Shown: positions 1-7,914 of the stretch, in pieces | How positions within the stretch are numbered: position 1 is the stretch's first letter | How the letters are laid out: each line of letters starts with the position of its first letter | Program-made: the position numbers and the translations under genes | Notes under the pieces: model-generated | What the model was told of the DNA's origin: nothing | The model's input: only the letters and a program-made list of their open reading frames with translations | Database searches by the model: none | Assembly (NCBI GenBank): GCA_905371715.1 | Contig: CAJPLV010000010.1 | Coordinates: 1-35,963 of the forward strand | Reading direction: 5' to 3' | Source: Candidatus Saccharimonadota bacterium | GTDB lineage: Bacteria; Patescibacteriota; Saccharimonadia; Saccharimonadales; Saccharimonadaceae | Length of the DNA stretch: 35,963 nucleotides

Positions 1-246
1 CTGGCTGATGTTTTTGATCGTTATGGTGACTTTTTTGAGTGGTTTGGTGATTTTCAGGGTTATGTCGATTTTTTCTTGTTGCAAGATTTTGTTGACGATA
101 AATACCAAGTTAACATACTAACAGATTTTGATGATTTCCAATCGTCACCGTTGCCTCAGACTGTTGAGCAGTATACGGCATATTTGCAAGGCTTGACTGA
201 GGTGCTAACTCTGCGAGCTGAGCGTATTGAGCGGTACGTCAATTAG
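1..246 (+). CDS. C-terminal fragment of an unrecognised protein (5' end outside window)
   Basis: An open frame runs from base 1 to a TAG at 244-246, giving the last 81 residues of a protein whose start lies upstream. The fragment is acidic and rich in Phe, Asp and Tyr (for example DRYGDFFEWFGDFQGYVDFF) and ends in a basic stretch, LRAERIERYVN. It has no membrane segment and no catalytic motif that I recognise. The density of aromatic and acidic residues and the clean stop argue that it is coding rather than random. It ends 53 bases before the LepA fragment, and the promoter of that gene lies in the gap. Function unknown. Confidence 0.6.
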   Translation: MADVFDRYGDFFEWFGDFQGYVDFFLLQDFVDDKYQVNILTDFDDFQSSPLPQTVEQYTAYLQGLTEVLTLRAERIERYVN

Positions 247-279
247 CGTGGTTTTTGTGAAGTCTTCGGACAAAAATGT

Positions 280-285
280 TATAAT
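280..285 (+). promoter_or_regulatory. -10 element (TATAAT, extended) of the lepA fragment
   Basis: TGTTATAAT is a perfect extended -10. A weak -35 (TTGTGA, 255-260) lies 19 bases upstream. The ATG at 299 is 13 bases after the hexamer, so any leader would be about 6-7 nt. The truncated gene therefore has its own promoter. Confidence 0.65.
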
Positions 286-298
286 ACACTTTACTAAT

Positions 299-1258
299 AT
301 GTCGCAAATAATAGTCCAGCCCCTCCCCGGCTACAAAGAAGTCAAGCCCTTCGTCTATGCGGGCTTTTTTCCGGTGAGCAATGAGGATTATAATGATCTG
401 AAAGAGGCTATTGAAAAGCTGAGTCTCAGCGATTCAGCGTTGCAGTTTGAACCAGAAAATTCGCCAGTGCTGGGCTATGGTGTGCGGATCGGTTTTCTTG
501 GGCTACTCCATATGGATATTGTTCGTGAGCGGTTGGAGCGAGAGTATGATCTCGATCTAGTCGTTACTAATCCATCTACTGACTATCAGGTAACCTTGAC
601 CAATGGCGAAGAAATCGATATTAAGAGTGCATCCGAGCTACCGGACGTGGCAAAAATTAGCGAAGTGCGCGAGCCGTGGATCGATGGTGAAATCGTGGTG
701 CCGCAAGACTACATCGGTGCGGTGATTCAGCTGATTGTCGCTAAGCGCGGCCGGCAGAAAAACCTCAGCTACATCGACGAGCGGGCGCTGATTTCCTTTA
801 CGGCGCCGCTGGCAAATCTGCTGACGGATTTTTATGACCAATTGAAGTCAGTGACCAGCGGGTATGGTTCGTTTAACTATGAGCTGGCGGGCTATCAGCC
901 AGAAGATTTGGTGCGCGTGGATTTTTATGTGGCAGGCGAGATGATTGATGCGCTAAGTGTGATGTGTCACCGCTCAGAAGCGCCAGGCTTGGGTCGGGAA
1001 ATTGTCAAGAAACTCAAAGACGTGGTGCCGCGCCAGAGTTTTGAAGTGGCATTGCAGGCAGCAATCGGCGGCAAGTTTATCGCCCGCGAAAACATCGGCG
1101 CTTACCGCAAAGATGTCACCGGCTACCTCTACGGCGGCGACGTCAGCCGTAAAAAGAAACTCCTTGCCAAGCAAGCTCGTGGTAAAAAACGCATGAAACG
1201 CTTCGGTAAGGTTGACATTCCGAGTGAAGCGTTTACGGTGATGTTGAAGCGGGATTAA
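299..1258 (+). CDS. lepA: Elongation factor 4 (LepA), C-terminal half only
   Basis: The 319-residue product matches the second half of LepA/EF4, the ribosomal back-translocase that normally has about 600 residues. It opens inside the segment joining domain II to domain III (LPGYKEVKPFVYAGFFPV) and then carries GFLGLLHMDI at residues 65-74. The LepA-specific C-terminal domain is present, with YLYGGDVSRKKKLLAKQ and GKKRMKRFGKVDIPSEAF intact to the end. The whole GTPase domain and domain II are absent: no P-loop, DxxG or NKxD motif occurs here or in the 298 bases upstream. I chose ATG 299 because the TATAAT at 280-285 lies within the longer frame that opens at 227. The half that remains shows no stops or frameshifts, so it is either a recent deletion, an assembly join, or a retained GTPase-free protein. 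Homology is certain; activity is not. Confidence 0.85.
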   Translation: MSQIIVQPLPGYKEVKPFVYAGFFPVSNEDYNDLKEAIEKLSLSDSALQFEPENSPVLGYGVRIGFLGLLHMDIVRERLEREYDLDLVVTNPSTDYQVTLTNGEEIDIKSASELPDVAKISEVREPWIDGEIVVPQDYIGAVIQLIVAKRGRQKNLSYIDERALISFTAPLANLLTDFYDQLKSVTSGYGSFNYELAGYQPEDLVRVDFYVAGEMIDALSVMCHRSEAPGLGREIVKKLKDVVPRQSFEVALQAAIGGKFIARENIGAYRKDVTGYLYGGDVSRKKKLLAKQARGKKRMKRFGKVDIPSEAFTVMLKRD

Positions 1259-1328
1259 AGCCGCACCAAATGTACACCATAAAAATCAAACACATCTTAA
1301 TTTCTGAGACATAAACTACCGCGCGTAG

Positions 1329-1334
1329 TATAAT
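1329..1334 (+). promoter_or_regulatory. -10 element (TATAAT) of the DUF262 gene
   Basis: TATAAT ends 7 nt before the ATG at 1342, with no Shine-Dalgarno between. This predicts a leaderless transcript. No good -35 is visible. Confidence 0.65.
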
Positions 1335-1341
1335 AAACCCC

Positions 1342-3141
1342 ATGGAAGAAACGAAATTTTCTCTAAATCAAACACCGATTAGCACGATTTTGGCTTGGGT
1401 GGAGAGCGGGGCGATTGCTATCCCGGAAATTCAGCGCCCGTTTGTTTGGACTAGCAGCCAAGTGCGCGATTTGATGGATTCGCTTTACCAAGGCTACCCG
1501 GTTGGTTATATCATAACTTGGCAAAATCCGGATGTGAGATTGAAAGACGGCTCTACTTCGCAGGGCAAGCGGATTTTGATCGATGGGCAGCAGCGAATCA
1601 CTGCTTTGCGGGCGGCGATAAGCGGCCTAGATGTGATTGATAAAAATTACAAAAAACGCCGCATTGCTATTTCGTTCAATCCAATTACAGAGGAATTTCG
1701 TACGCGCACGAGTTCGACAGAGCGCGGCAAAGAATGGATTGGCGATATCGCCGAGGTTATGGTGAATGGTTATGATACGTTAACGTTTGTCGATGAATAT
1801 GTTGCCAAAAATCCAAACACGACGCGCCAGGAAATTAACTCGCGCCTGAACCGTCTTATCCAAGTTAAAAATAAGCAAATTGGCGAAATTCAATTAAGTC
1901 CAGCGCTTGATATCAATATAGTTAATGAAATTTTTGTGCGTATCAATGCCAGCGGCGTAAATTTGAGCAACGCGGATTTTGCGATGAGTAGAATTGCCGT
2001 TTACGAAAAAGAGCCGGGCGATGAAATGGGCATGAAGCTGCGTAAATTTATCGATTATTTTACACACTTATCGGCTGCGCCTGAACAGTTTGAAACTATT
2101 GCAGAAAACGATACGCATTTTGCTGCGACGGATTATTTTGCGAAAATCTCGTGGCTCAAGAACGAGACGGACGATTTGTATGACCCGACCTACAACGACA
2201 TCATCCGCGTCATTGGCTTGACGCAATTTGCGCGCGGTAAATTGGGTGATATCGTGGCGCTGCTTTCTGGGCGTAATTTCGAAACTCACCAAAATGAAAA
2301 AGAAATTGCCGATGAATCGTTCAAAAAATTAGAAAAAGGGCTGTATCAATTTACGAACGAAAATAAATTCAAACATTTCGTGCAAAATGTTTTGCGGGGG
2401 AGCGGCTATGATGAGCCCGGCATGTTGATCGCGCGTAACGCTGTAAATTATGCGTACGCGATGTATTTGCGGTTGCTGGATGTTGGCGAAAATCACGCTA
2501 CGGTAAATTCATCGGTGCGGCGTTTGCTGGCGATTTCGTTGATGACTGGTCGTCATTCTGGCGGTTTTGAGACGCGGTTTGAGCAGGATATTAAGCGTAT
2601 CAACCAGCCGGGCGATATTGCGAAATTTATCGCCACGCTCGAAGAGCAGGAACTTTCGGATGCTTTTTGGAATTCAACTTTGGTCGATGAATTTGATAAG
2701 CCAACGGTTAATAATCCGTTTTGGCATATGTTCGTGGCGGCGCAAAATAAGCTGCTCAAACAAAGCTTTTTGTCAAAAAGCAACCTAGCGCGCGATTTAG
2801 CGACAGGCGAAATTCATCATATTTTCCCGAAAAATTATTTGGTGAAAAACGGCTATGACAAGACAAAATATAACCGAATCGCCAACTTTGTCCATTTGAA
2901 AAATGACATCAATGTTTCGGTTAGCGACGCTGCTCCGAATAAATATTTGAGTAATATTTTGAGCGGAGACAATAATCATCACAGTGATATTGCGAGCGAA
3001 AAGGAGCTCGCAGATAACTTTAACGATAACGCAATTCCGCAAATGTTGATCGAGGCAGACGTAGATGATTATGCTGATTTTCTGCGGCAGCGGCAGCGTT
3101 TGATGGCGCAAATGCTGAGAGAGTATTACGAGAGTTTGTAG
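1342..3141 (+). CDS. DUF262 / DUF1524 (HNH) protein, GmrSD-like restriction enzyme
   Basis: A 599-residue protein with the two-domain layout of single-chain GmrSD-type (type IV) restriction enzymes. The N-terminal DUF262 (ParB/Srx-like, NTP-using) domain has IPEIQRPFVW at 27-36 and DGQQRITAL at 81-89. The C-terminal DUF1524 domain has an HNH-type centre with GEIHHIFPKNY (His492-His493) and a following N-rich helix (HLKNDIN), the usual metal-binding nuclease motif. Known family members cut modified (for example glucosylated hydroxymethyl-cytosine) or phosphorothioated phage DNA; the target of this one cannot be read from sequence. No methylase, BREX, Dnd or Ssp partner is adjacent, which fits type IV systems that need none. 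It is probably laterally acquired defence, though this rests on family habit and isolation here rather than on measured composition. Confidence 0.85.
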   Translation: MEETKFSLNQTPISTILAWVESGAIAIPEIQRPFVWTSSQVRDLMDSLYQGYPVGYIITWQNPDVRLKDGSTSQGKRILIDGQQRITALRAAISGLDVIDKNYKKRRIAISFNPITEEFRTRTSSTERGKEWIGDIAEVMVNGYDTLTFVDEYVAKNPNTTRQEINSRLNRLIQVKNKQIGEIQLSPALDINIVNEIFVRINASGVNLSNADFAMSRIAVYEKEPGDEMGMKLRKFIDYFTHLSAAPEQFETIAENDTHFAATDYFAKISWLKNETDDLYDPTYNDIIRVIGLTQFARGKLGDIVALLSGRNFETHQNEKEIADESFKKLEKGLYQFTNENKFKHFVQNVLRGSGYDEPGMLIARNAVNYAYAMYLRLLDVGENHATVNSSVRRLLAISLMTGRHSGGFETRFEQDIKRINQPGDIAKFIATLEEQELSDAFWNSTLVDEFDKPTVNNPFWHMFVAAQNKLLKQSFLSKSNLARDLATGEIHHIFPKNYLVKNGYDKTKYNRIANFVHLKNDINVSVSDAAPNKYLSNILSGDNNHHSDIASEKELADNFNDNAIPQMLIEADVDDYADFLRQRQRLMAQMLREYYESL

Positions 3142-3188
3142 TTTTAGTGCTTTCGGGCGACCTGCTTATGTGCTGTTTGGAGGTCTGT

Positions 3189-3194
3189 TATAAT
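3189..3194 (+). promoter_or_regulatory. -10 element (TATAAT, extended) of the 5'-nucleotidase gene
   Basis: TGTTATAAT, an extended -10, ends 10 nt before ATG 3205. Any leader would be only a few nucleotides long. Confidence 0.6.
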
Positions 3195-3204
3195 TAGTGG
3201 CGGT

Positions 3205-3675
3205 ATGTTGAAAAATAACGAAAAGAAGCCGATTCTCTACATCGACATGGACGGGACGCTGGTGGATTTTGTGTCGGCGTTTGATAGGGTTGAGCTGGAA
3301 ATTTTGCGCGAATACGACGGGCGACCGGATGATATCCCCGGGATTTTCGCGCTGATGGATCCGATGCCGGGCGCGATTGAGGCTATTGAGAGACTGCGGC
3401 AAAAATACGACCTTTACATTTTATCGTCGTCGCCGTGGGAAAATCCGACGGCGCTGGGTGATAAGTTGGCGTGGGTGAAAAAGTATTTTGGCGGCGAAAA
3501 AGACAGCTTGTTTTATAAAAAAGTCATCTTTTCGTCAGCTAAGCACTTGAGCCGCGGCGACATTCTGATTGACGACCGCACAGCAAACGGCGCGGGCGAT
3601 TTCGAGGGCGAGCATATATTGTTCGGCAGCCAGGATTTTCCTGATTGGGAGGCTGTGTTGGATAGGCTTTTATGA
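3205..3675 (+). CDS. 5'(3')-deoxyribonucleotidase-like HAD phosphatase (NT5C family)
   Basis: A 156-residue HAD-superfamily phosphatase of the NT5C/YorS type, which removes phosphate from (deoxy)nucleoside monophosphates. HAD motif I is YIDMDGTLVDF, with nucleophile Asp14 and acid/base Asp16. Motif II lies in YILSSSPWENP (residues 71-81), the SSPW form typical of NT5C bacterial members. The motif III lysine is probably Lys113 (SSAKHL) and motif IV is DILIDDRTANG with Asp123/Asp124. The small all-alpha cap sits between motifs I and II, as in NT5C. The length is slightly short but every motif is present. It may control dNMP pools; the exact substrate is uncertain. Confidence 0.8.
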   Translation: MLKNNEKKPILYIDMDGTLVDFVSAFDRVELEILREYDGRPDDIPGIFALMDPMPGAIEAIERLRQKYDLYILSSSPWENPTALGDKLAWVKKYFGGEKDSLFYKKVIFSSAKHLSRGDILIDDRTANGAGDFEGEHILFGSQDFPDWEAVLDRLL

Positions 3676-3711
3676 AACATAAGTCCGTCACTGTTTAGGA
3701 ATTACGGAGAA

Positions 3712-4455
3712 ATGACTAAACTTCACACCCCAGGAAACTATCGTAAAAATCACAACATCATTAAATTTGCAAAGAGTTCATCAATCACGGATTTGACGGT
3801 TGTGTTCATTCACGGTCTTTACGGCACGGCGGGCGAGAGGGGTTTGAAGTCGTACATTTTGGGCGAGAAAATTCGCCGTTTGGGCGTAGCGAATGTGGCT
3901 TATCTTAATTCGTCGCGGGATTGGAAAATTTATAAATCGGGCGATGAAAAGAAGGCTTTTTGCGAGAAAACTTTCGACGAGGAGCGCCGCGATATTTTGG
4001 ATATGTTTCGCGTTTTAAGTGAGCGCGCGCCGGAAGTTTTTGGCGCGCGGCAAAAGCGTTATCAAATCGTGGCGAATTCTATGGGCGGCACTATGGCGAG
4101 CACGCTGCGTGAGGTTTTCTCACACGTCGAGAAAATTGTCTTGTGCGGTTCGGGCACCGGCTCTAGTTCGGCGACGAAACCGATTCTTTCGACTTATCCG
4201 TCCAAGCGTTACGTCACCAGCGCGGCGGCGACTTTCACGGGCGATGTGCTGCTGTTTCAGGGCGAAAAGGACGCGGTCGTGCCACTTGCGTCGCAGGACG
4301 AATTGCTGGCGGCGTACAGCTCGGCGAGGCTTGCTGTCAAAAAGATAGTCCCCGGCGCAAATCATAATTTTTCGAAAATTGATGACGGTAATCAGCCATT
4401 GGCGTACGAGTTGTACGTTAGTGTGATTTTTAGTTTTTTGATGGGCGTTGAGTGA
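3712..4455 (+). CDS. Alpha/beta hydrolase
   Basis: A 247-residue soluble alpha/beta-hydrolase. The oxyanion-hole segment is VVFIHGLYGTAGERG (HG at 34-35). The nucleophile elbow is ANSMGG with Ser123, a variant of GxSxG in which the first Gly is Ala. Asp187 (GEKDAVVP) and His218 (GANHNF) complete the triad in the expected order. The substrate is not predictable; esterase- or lysophospholipase-like activity is the general expectation. It starts 36 bases after the nucleotidase stop, with GGAG just before the ATG and AGGA slightly further up, so it probably shares that transcript. Confidence 0.8.
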   Translation: MTKLHTPGNYRKNHNIIKFAKSSSITDLTVVFIHGLYGTAGERGLKSYILGEKIRRLGVANVAYLNSSRDWKIYKSGDEKKAFCEKTFDEERRDILDMFRVLSERAPEVFGARQKRYQIVANSMGGTMASTLREVFSHVEKIVLCGSGTGSSSATKPILSTYPSKRYVTSAAATFTGDVLLFQGEKDAVVPLASQDELLAAYSSARLAVKKIVPGANHNFSKIDDGNQPLAYELYVSVIFSFLMGVE

Positions 4456-4528
4456 GCTCGGGCGCGCGAGGATGTTGCGGCTGCGGGGTTAATGTAGGGC
4501 GAAATTTTTCATCGCGTCTGCCGGGTGT

Positions 4529-4534
4529 TATAAT
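4529..4534 (+). promoter_or_regulatory. -10 element (TATAAT, extended) of the gmk-like gene
   Basis: TGTTATAAT ends 5 nt before ATG 4540, with no Shine-Dalgarno. This predicts a leaderless start. Confidence 0.65.
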
Positions 4535-4539
4535 TAAGT

Positions 4540-5259
4540 ATGCTTGAAAATAACCTAAAAAATCTGATCAAAAATTACCAACCGAACCAAGCGGCGATTG
4601 ATGTTGTCAGGCGTACCAAAATCGTGCTGCTGGTCGGTATTTCTGGTGCCGGTAAGGACACGCTTAAGCGCCGTTTGCTCGAGGATGCGGAGTTTGCTGA
4701 CATCGTGTCCTATACTACGCGGCAGCCGCGGCAAAACGCCGGCGTGATGGAAACGCCGGGTGTTGATTATCATTTTATCGATGAAGCGGCGGCGGTGAAG
4801 ATGCTGGAAAACCACGAATTTATAGAGGCGAAATTTGTGCACGACACGGTTTATGGCACCGGCGCGAAGGAAATTCAAGCGATCGCCGAGGCGGGCAAAA
4901 TCGCCGTGACCGACATCGATGTGCAGGGCGTGAGCGAATACAAAAAACTGTCCGGGGACGTGGTGGCGATATTTTTGCTGCCGCCAAATTATGACGAATG
5001 GCGCCGTCGGCTGCAGACGCGTTATGCGAGTGTTGAGGAATTTGAAGCCGAATGGCCGAAACGTTTCGCGAGCGCTATCAAAGAGTTGACGCATGCTCTG
5101 GAAGTGCCATATTATCACTTCATTATTAACGATAATTTGGACGAAACGGTGCGTGTCGCAGGAGACATTGCACGAAAATCGGACTCATATAATCGCAAAG
5201 ATGACGAAGCGCGGTTAGTGGCGCGGGATTTGCTTGAGGAATTGCAGGGGTTGGTGTAG
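4540..5259 (+). CDS. gmk: Guanylate kinase-like protein
   Basis: A 239-residue P-loop kinase of the guanylate kinase family (GMP + ATP to GDP + ADP). The P-loop is VGISGAGKD (32-40), where canonical Gmk has GxSGxGKS/T. The GMP-binding region has SYTTRQPR (57-64) and GVDYHFID (74-81), and DIDVQG (125-130) is the family signature. It is longer than typical Gmk (about 200 residues), with a 27-residue N-terminal extension and a C-terminal helical tail. Asp instead of Ser/Thr at the end of the P-loop is unusual and could affect Mg-ATP binding. It might be the sole Gmk of this genome or a divergent paralogue; I cannot tell from one window. Confidence 0.75.
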   Translation: MLENNLKNLIKNYQPNQAAIDVVRRTKIVLLVGISGAGKDTLKRRLLEDAEFADIVSYTTRQPRQNAGVMETPGVDYHFIDEAAAVKMLENHEFIEAKFVHDTVYGTGAKEIQAIAEAGKIAVTDIDVQGVSEYKKLSGDVVAIFLLPPNYDEWRRRLQTRYASVEEFEAEWPKRFASAIKELTHALEVPYYHFIINDNLDETVRVAGDIARKSDSYNRKDDEARLVARDLLEELQGLV

Positions 5260-5308
5260 TCGCGCCACGGATAAGAGTTTGCCGTAGTAGTCGCGCAGTA
5301 CTGACAAT

Positions 5309-5335
5309 CTAGCACTCGCCTTGCATGAGTGCTAA
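5309..5335 (+). promoter_or_regulatory. CIRCE operator upstream of hrcA
   Basis: CTAGCACTC-N9-GAGTGCTAA differs from the CIRCE consensus (TTAGCACTC-N9-GAGTGCTAA) only at the first base. The nine-base spacer contains the -35 hexamer, so bound HrcA would directly block RNA polymerase. This indicates autoregulation of hrcA-grpE. Confidence 0.95.
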
Positions 5336-5349
5336 ATATGCGTTACAAT
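5321..5349 (+). promoter_or_regulatory. hrcA-grpE promoter
   Basis: -35 TTGCAT (5321-5326), 17-bp spacer, -10 TACAAT (5344-5349). The -10 ends 6 nt before ATG 5356, so the hrcA mRNA should be leaderless. The -35 lies inside the CIRCE spacer. Confidence 0.85.
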
Positions 5350-5355
5350 ATAGCT

Positions 5356-6066
5356 ATGACCGACCGTCAACAAGCGATTTTAGCAGCGATTATTGAACAA
5401 TACGCCGAGATTGCGGCGCCCGTAGGCAGCGTTACGCTAGCGAAGCTTTTTGGCGTGAGCAGTGCGACGATTCGCAGCGAAATGGCGAAACTTGAAGATA
5501 TGGGATTTATTGAAGCGCCGCATACGAGCGCGGGGCGTATTCCGACCGATAAGGGCTATCGGTTTTATGTGAATGGTATCACCGAAGCGACGATGACGGA
5601 GTTGCCGAGCGGCATTGACCGCAGTGCGCGAGCGATTGAGGCTCATGTCAGTTCGCATATCAACAAGGCCGATCGAGCAATTCGTTCAGCGGTTGATAGC
5701 CTGGTGGACTTGACGGGAAATTTTGGATTTGCGACGATTGGCAGTGAGCTATATATGAACGGTATCGCAAATTTGTTTAGCCACCCGGAGTTTCGCGAAG
5801 GCGACCATGTGCGCGCCGTTGCGACATTGATTGATAATATTGAGCCGTGGTTGAGTGAAGCGCAGCCAAACGAGCCTCTAAATGTATTCATTGGCAGCGA
5901 AAATCCGATCGGCAAATCAAGCGGTGCAACACTTATTATTAGCCGATTCCGCTCGCCATTCAGCGATCGTAGCTATATTGGTATTATTGGTCCGACTCGT
6001 CAGCACTATCGTCGTACGATGGAACTGGTTCGACGTGCTGGAACGATGTTAGAGGAGGTTTTATAG
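5356..6066 (+). CDS. hrcA: Heat-inducible transcription repressor HrcA (short form)
   Basis: HrcA binds CIRCE operators and represses chaperone genes. The N-terminal winged helix is complete ([20 protein letters not shown], then [20 protein letters not shown] and [17 protein letters not shown]). The C-terminal strand motif [19 protein letters not shown] matches the family end. At 236 residues it is about 100 shorter than typical HrcA, and the missing part is in the middle (dimerisation/inserted region). I chose ATG 5356 over the upstream in-frame GTG at 5329 because that codon lies inside the CIRCE right arm and upstream of the -10. CIRCE copies before hrcA and dnaK show it controls both units. 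grpE follows with no gap. Confidence 0.93.
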   Translation: MTDRQQAILAAIIEQYAEIAAPVGSVTLAKLFGVSSATIRSEMAKLEDMGFIEAPHTSAGRIPTDKGYRFYVNGITEATMTELPSGIDRSARAIEAHVSSHINKADRAIRSAVDSLVDLTGNFGFATIGSELYMNGIANLFSHPEFREGDHVRAVATLIDNIEPWLSEAQPNEPLNVFIGSENPIGKSSGATLIISRFRSPFSDRSYIGIIGPTRQHYRRTMELVRRAGTMLEEVL

Positions 6067-6531
6067 ATGACAAAGCAAAAAAAAGCAGAAGAGTACGAGC
6101 ATTTAATTGGCGAGTTGACGCAGGACTTGCAGCGTACGCGGGCGGATTTTGAAAATTATCGCAAGCGCATGGAAAGTGAAAAACAAGCGGCGCGCCAGGC
6201 GGGTGAAACGAAGGCGATTTTGAAGTTGCTCGCAGTAATAGATACAATTGAGCGGGCAGTGGCGAATGTACCGGCGGACTTAGCAAATAATCCATGGGCA
6301 AAAGGCATTGCGGGCATTGATAAGCAGCTCGCGAAACAGCTGGAGGCGCTCGGTGTGAAAAAAATTGCCGCTGCGCCGGGTACGGTATTTAATCCAGAGC
6401 TGCATCAAGCGGTGCAATTTGATGAAGAATCTGAAGGTGACAGCGAAGTTATTGCCGAGGAAATGCAAGCTGGCTACACGTTGAATGGCGTACCAATTCG
6501 CCATGCAATGGTGCGGGTCATGCGGAAATAG
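6067..6531 (+). CDS. grpE: Nucleotide exchange factor GrpE
   Basis: A 154-residue GrpE, the cochaperone that releases ADP from DnaK. It has the N-terminal coiled coil (RTRADFENYRKRMESEK), the four-helix region (ILKLLAVIDTIERAV) and the C-terminal beta wing (FNPELHQAVQFDEE and AGYTLNGVPIRHAMVRV). It lacks the long acidic N-terminal extension of many GrpE proteins. The ATG directly follows the hrcA stop and is served by a strong AGGAGG (6052-6057) lying inside the end of hrcA, so the two are co-transcribed under CIRCE control. DnaK, its partner, is about 1.8 kb away with an opposing gene between. Confidence 0.95.
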   Translation: MTKQKKAEEYEHLIGELTQDLQRTRADFENYRKRMESEKQAARQAGETKAILKLLAVIDTIERAVANVPADLANNPWAKGIAGIDKQLAKQLEALGVKKIAAAPGTVFNPELHQAVQFDEESEGDSEVIAEEMQAGYTLNGVPIRHAMVRVMRK

Positions 6532-6642
6532 CTCAAATAGCTAGCATCTAGCATAGTATTAAGCATTTTATAACACGTTGAAACGTTTGTAGTTATTATA
6601 GCCAGTGTAAGAATATAATTATGTAGATATTTCTTTTATTAG

Positions 6643-7914
6643 TCAACGCCGTTTTGTAGTTACATATAAAGTACTAGCCATACACATCAAGCCTAAGCCA
6701 GTAATCGCTAGTGTCGGGTTTAGCCTGCTGAGTGGAGCTGCTCCGGTGTTTGGCGCTGTAACTGATGTCTGCGCACCAGCACCCGGTTGACTTAGTTTAT
6801 TTTGTTGAGGGTTAAACTGGTTGCCGCTGACAGTGAGACCAATTATGTGCGCAGTATTTATTGTTTCTATAAATTCAGGATGATTGCCTGTCACCCATAC
6901 GGTATTACCTGAAATTGTAAGAGTATTGATGGGCGTTGTGCCATAGGGGCCGGGTAGAACTTGCGCCAGAACGTATGCCTTGGTTGGTTTTACGTTTTTA
7001 AAAGTATTACCGGTAATGGTGATATTTTCAAGCGGTAGCATATTTGGTAATTTAGCGTATGACTCTACGGAGATAATATAACTGTTTGCCGGCGCTGTCT
7101 TATATTCAAATGTGTTGTTGGAAATGGTCAAATTTTTTGTCGATAGGAAATGTATTATTCCGAGAATTTCGTTTCTATTTGTTGAAGCGGGTAATGGATC
7201 AAGGATGTAATTATTCGTAAAAGCGATATCATGAATTTGTTGATTAGAAACATCGGCATGTTCGCCAATCGGAACTGGTGCTAGTGAAGTAATATTACCG
7301 TTGTCGTCGTAAGAAGGAGTGAATGAACCATCTTTGACAACAATATGGTGGCTAGGCAAACTATCAAATACTTGGGGTGTTGCATCTAGGGCATTGCCTC
7401 CGAGAGAGCCTCGCGTTGCGTAACTGACCTGGATTGCTTCCTTGAACCAATTCGCCTGGCTATTTTTTTGAGCCTCAGTGACGCCTATAACCTTAGGCGC
7501 ATTAACGGTAATATAACTGCTGCCCATGATGTCGAGTAGGTGATTGCCAGCCCCAAGCGCTCGATACCAGGTGGGGTGATTGTAGGTGATGTTTTTAGCG
7601 TGAACCATTGACGACGAAAAGTGCCCATCATTAGTATCCGGCGCACTTGAAAAGTATGGATTGTTCCAGGTAACGTTCTGTATTCCCGAATCATACCCAG
7701 GTTCTGTTGAAAAGTATGAAAAATTGGTGTAATTGTGTGAGATGAACTTTGCTCCTTCGGCAAAATTAATTGTCACATTTGAGCGGAGCAAAACCCTACC
7801 AGTAAATGCATAGTTACCGGCTGGTATGTTGATTGTTGTGTGGTCATATGCCGCCGCTGAATCTAATAATTGCTGAAAGGCCGCGCGGTTATTTGTTGTA
7901 CCGTCGGGGCTCAT
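6643..7914 (-). CDS. Cell-wall-anchored beta-helix (pectate-lyase-fold) protein, main frame
   Basis: The intact 423-residue frame encodes a right-handed parallel beta-helix protein. It opens with a GH28/pectate-lyase-like start (DGTTNNRAAFQQLLDSAA, INIPAGNYAFTGRVLLRSNV) and then shows repeated N-rich rungs (LTISNNTFEYK, ITITGNTFKNV, LTISGNTVWVTGN, LTVSGNQF). The C-terminus is a sortase signal: APNTG at 387-391, a hydrophobic helix, and a KRR tail. Codons upstream of ATG 7914 stay open and encode a mature-like N-terminus (STAYAAGTQTITATDN), but no start codon exists in that frame. A matching signal peptide lies in another frame (see 7911-8033). It is probably an exported surface glycan-binding or -cleaving protein, but no catalytic residues can be assigned. 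The gene opposes grpE and is divergent from dnaK. Confidence 0.75.
   Translation of the reverse strand: MSPDGTTNNRAAFQQLLDSAAAYDHTTINIPAGNYAFTGRVLLRSNVTINFAEGAKFISHNYTNFSYFSTEPGYDSGIQNVTWNNPYFSSAPDTNDGHFSSSMVHAKNITYNHPTWYRALGAGNHLLDIMGSSYITVNAPKVIGVTEAQKNSQANWFKEAIQVSYATRGSLGGNALDATPQVFDSLPSHHIVVKDGSFTPSYDDNGNITSLAPVPIGEHADVSNQQIHDIAFTNNYILDPLPASTNRNEILGIIHFLSTKNLTISNNTFEYKTAPANSYIISVESYAKLPNMLPLENITITGNTFKNVKPTKAYVLAQVLPGPYGTTPINTLTISGNTVWVTGNHPEFIETINTAHIIGLTVSGNQFNPQQNKLSQPGAGAQTSVTAPNTGAAPLSRLNPTLAITGLGLMCMASTLYVTTKRR

Noticed and set aside
227..298. 24 extra N-terminal codons in frame with the lepA fragment
   Set aside because: They overlap the preceding gene's stop and the -10 element and do not resemble LepA; ATG 299 is preferred.
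5329..5355. Upstream in-frame GTG start for hrcA
   Set aside because: It lies in the right arm of CIRCE and upstream of the transcription start predicted from TTGCAT/TACAAT.
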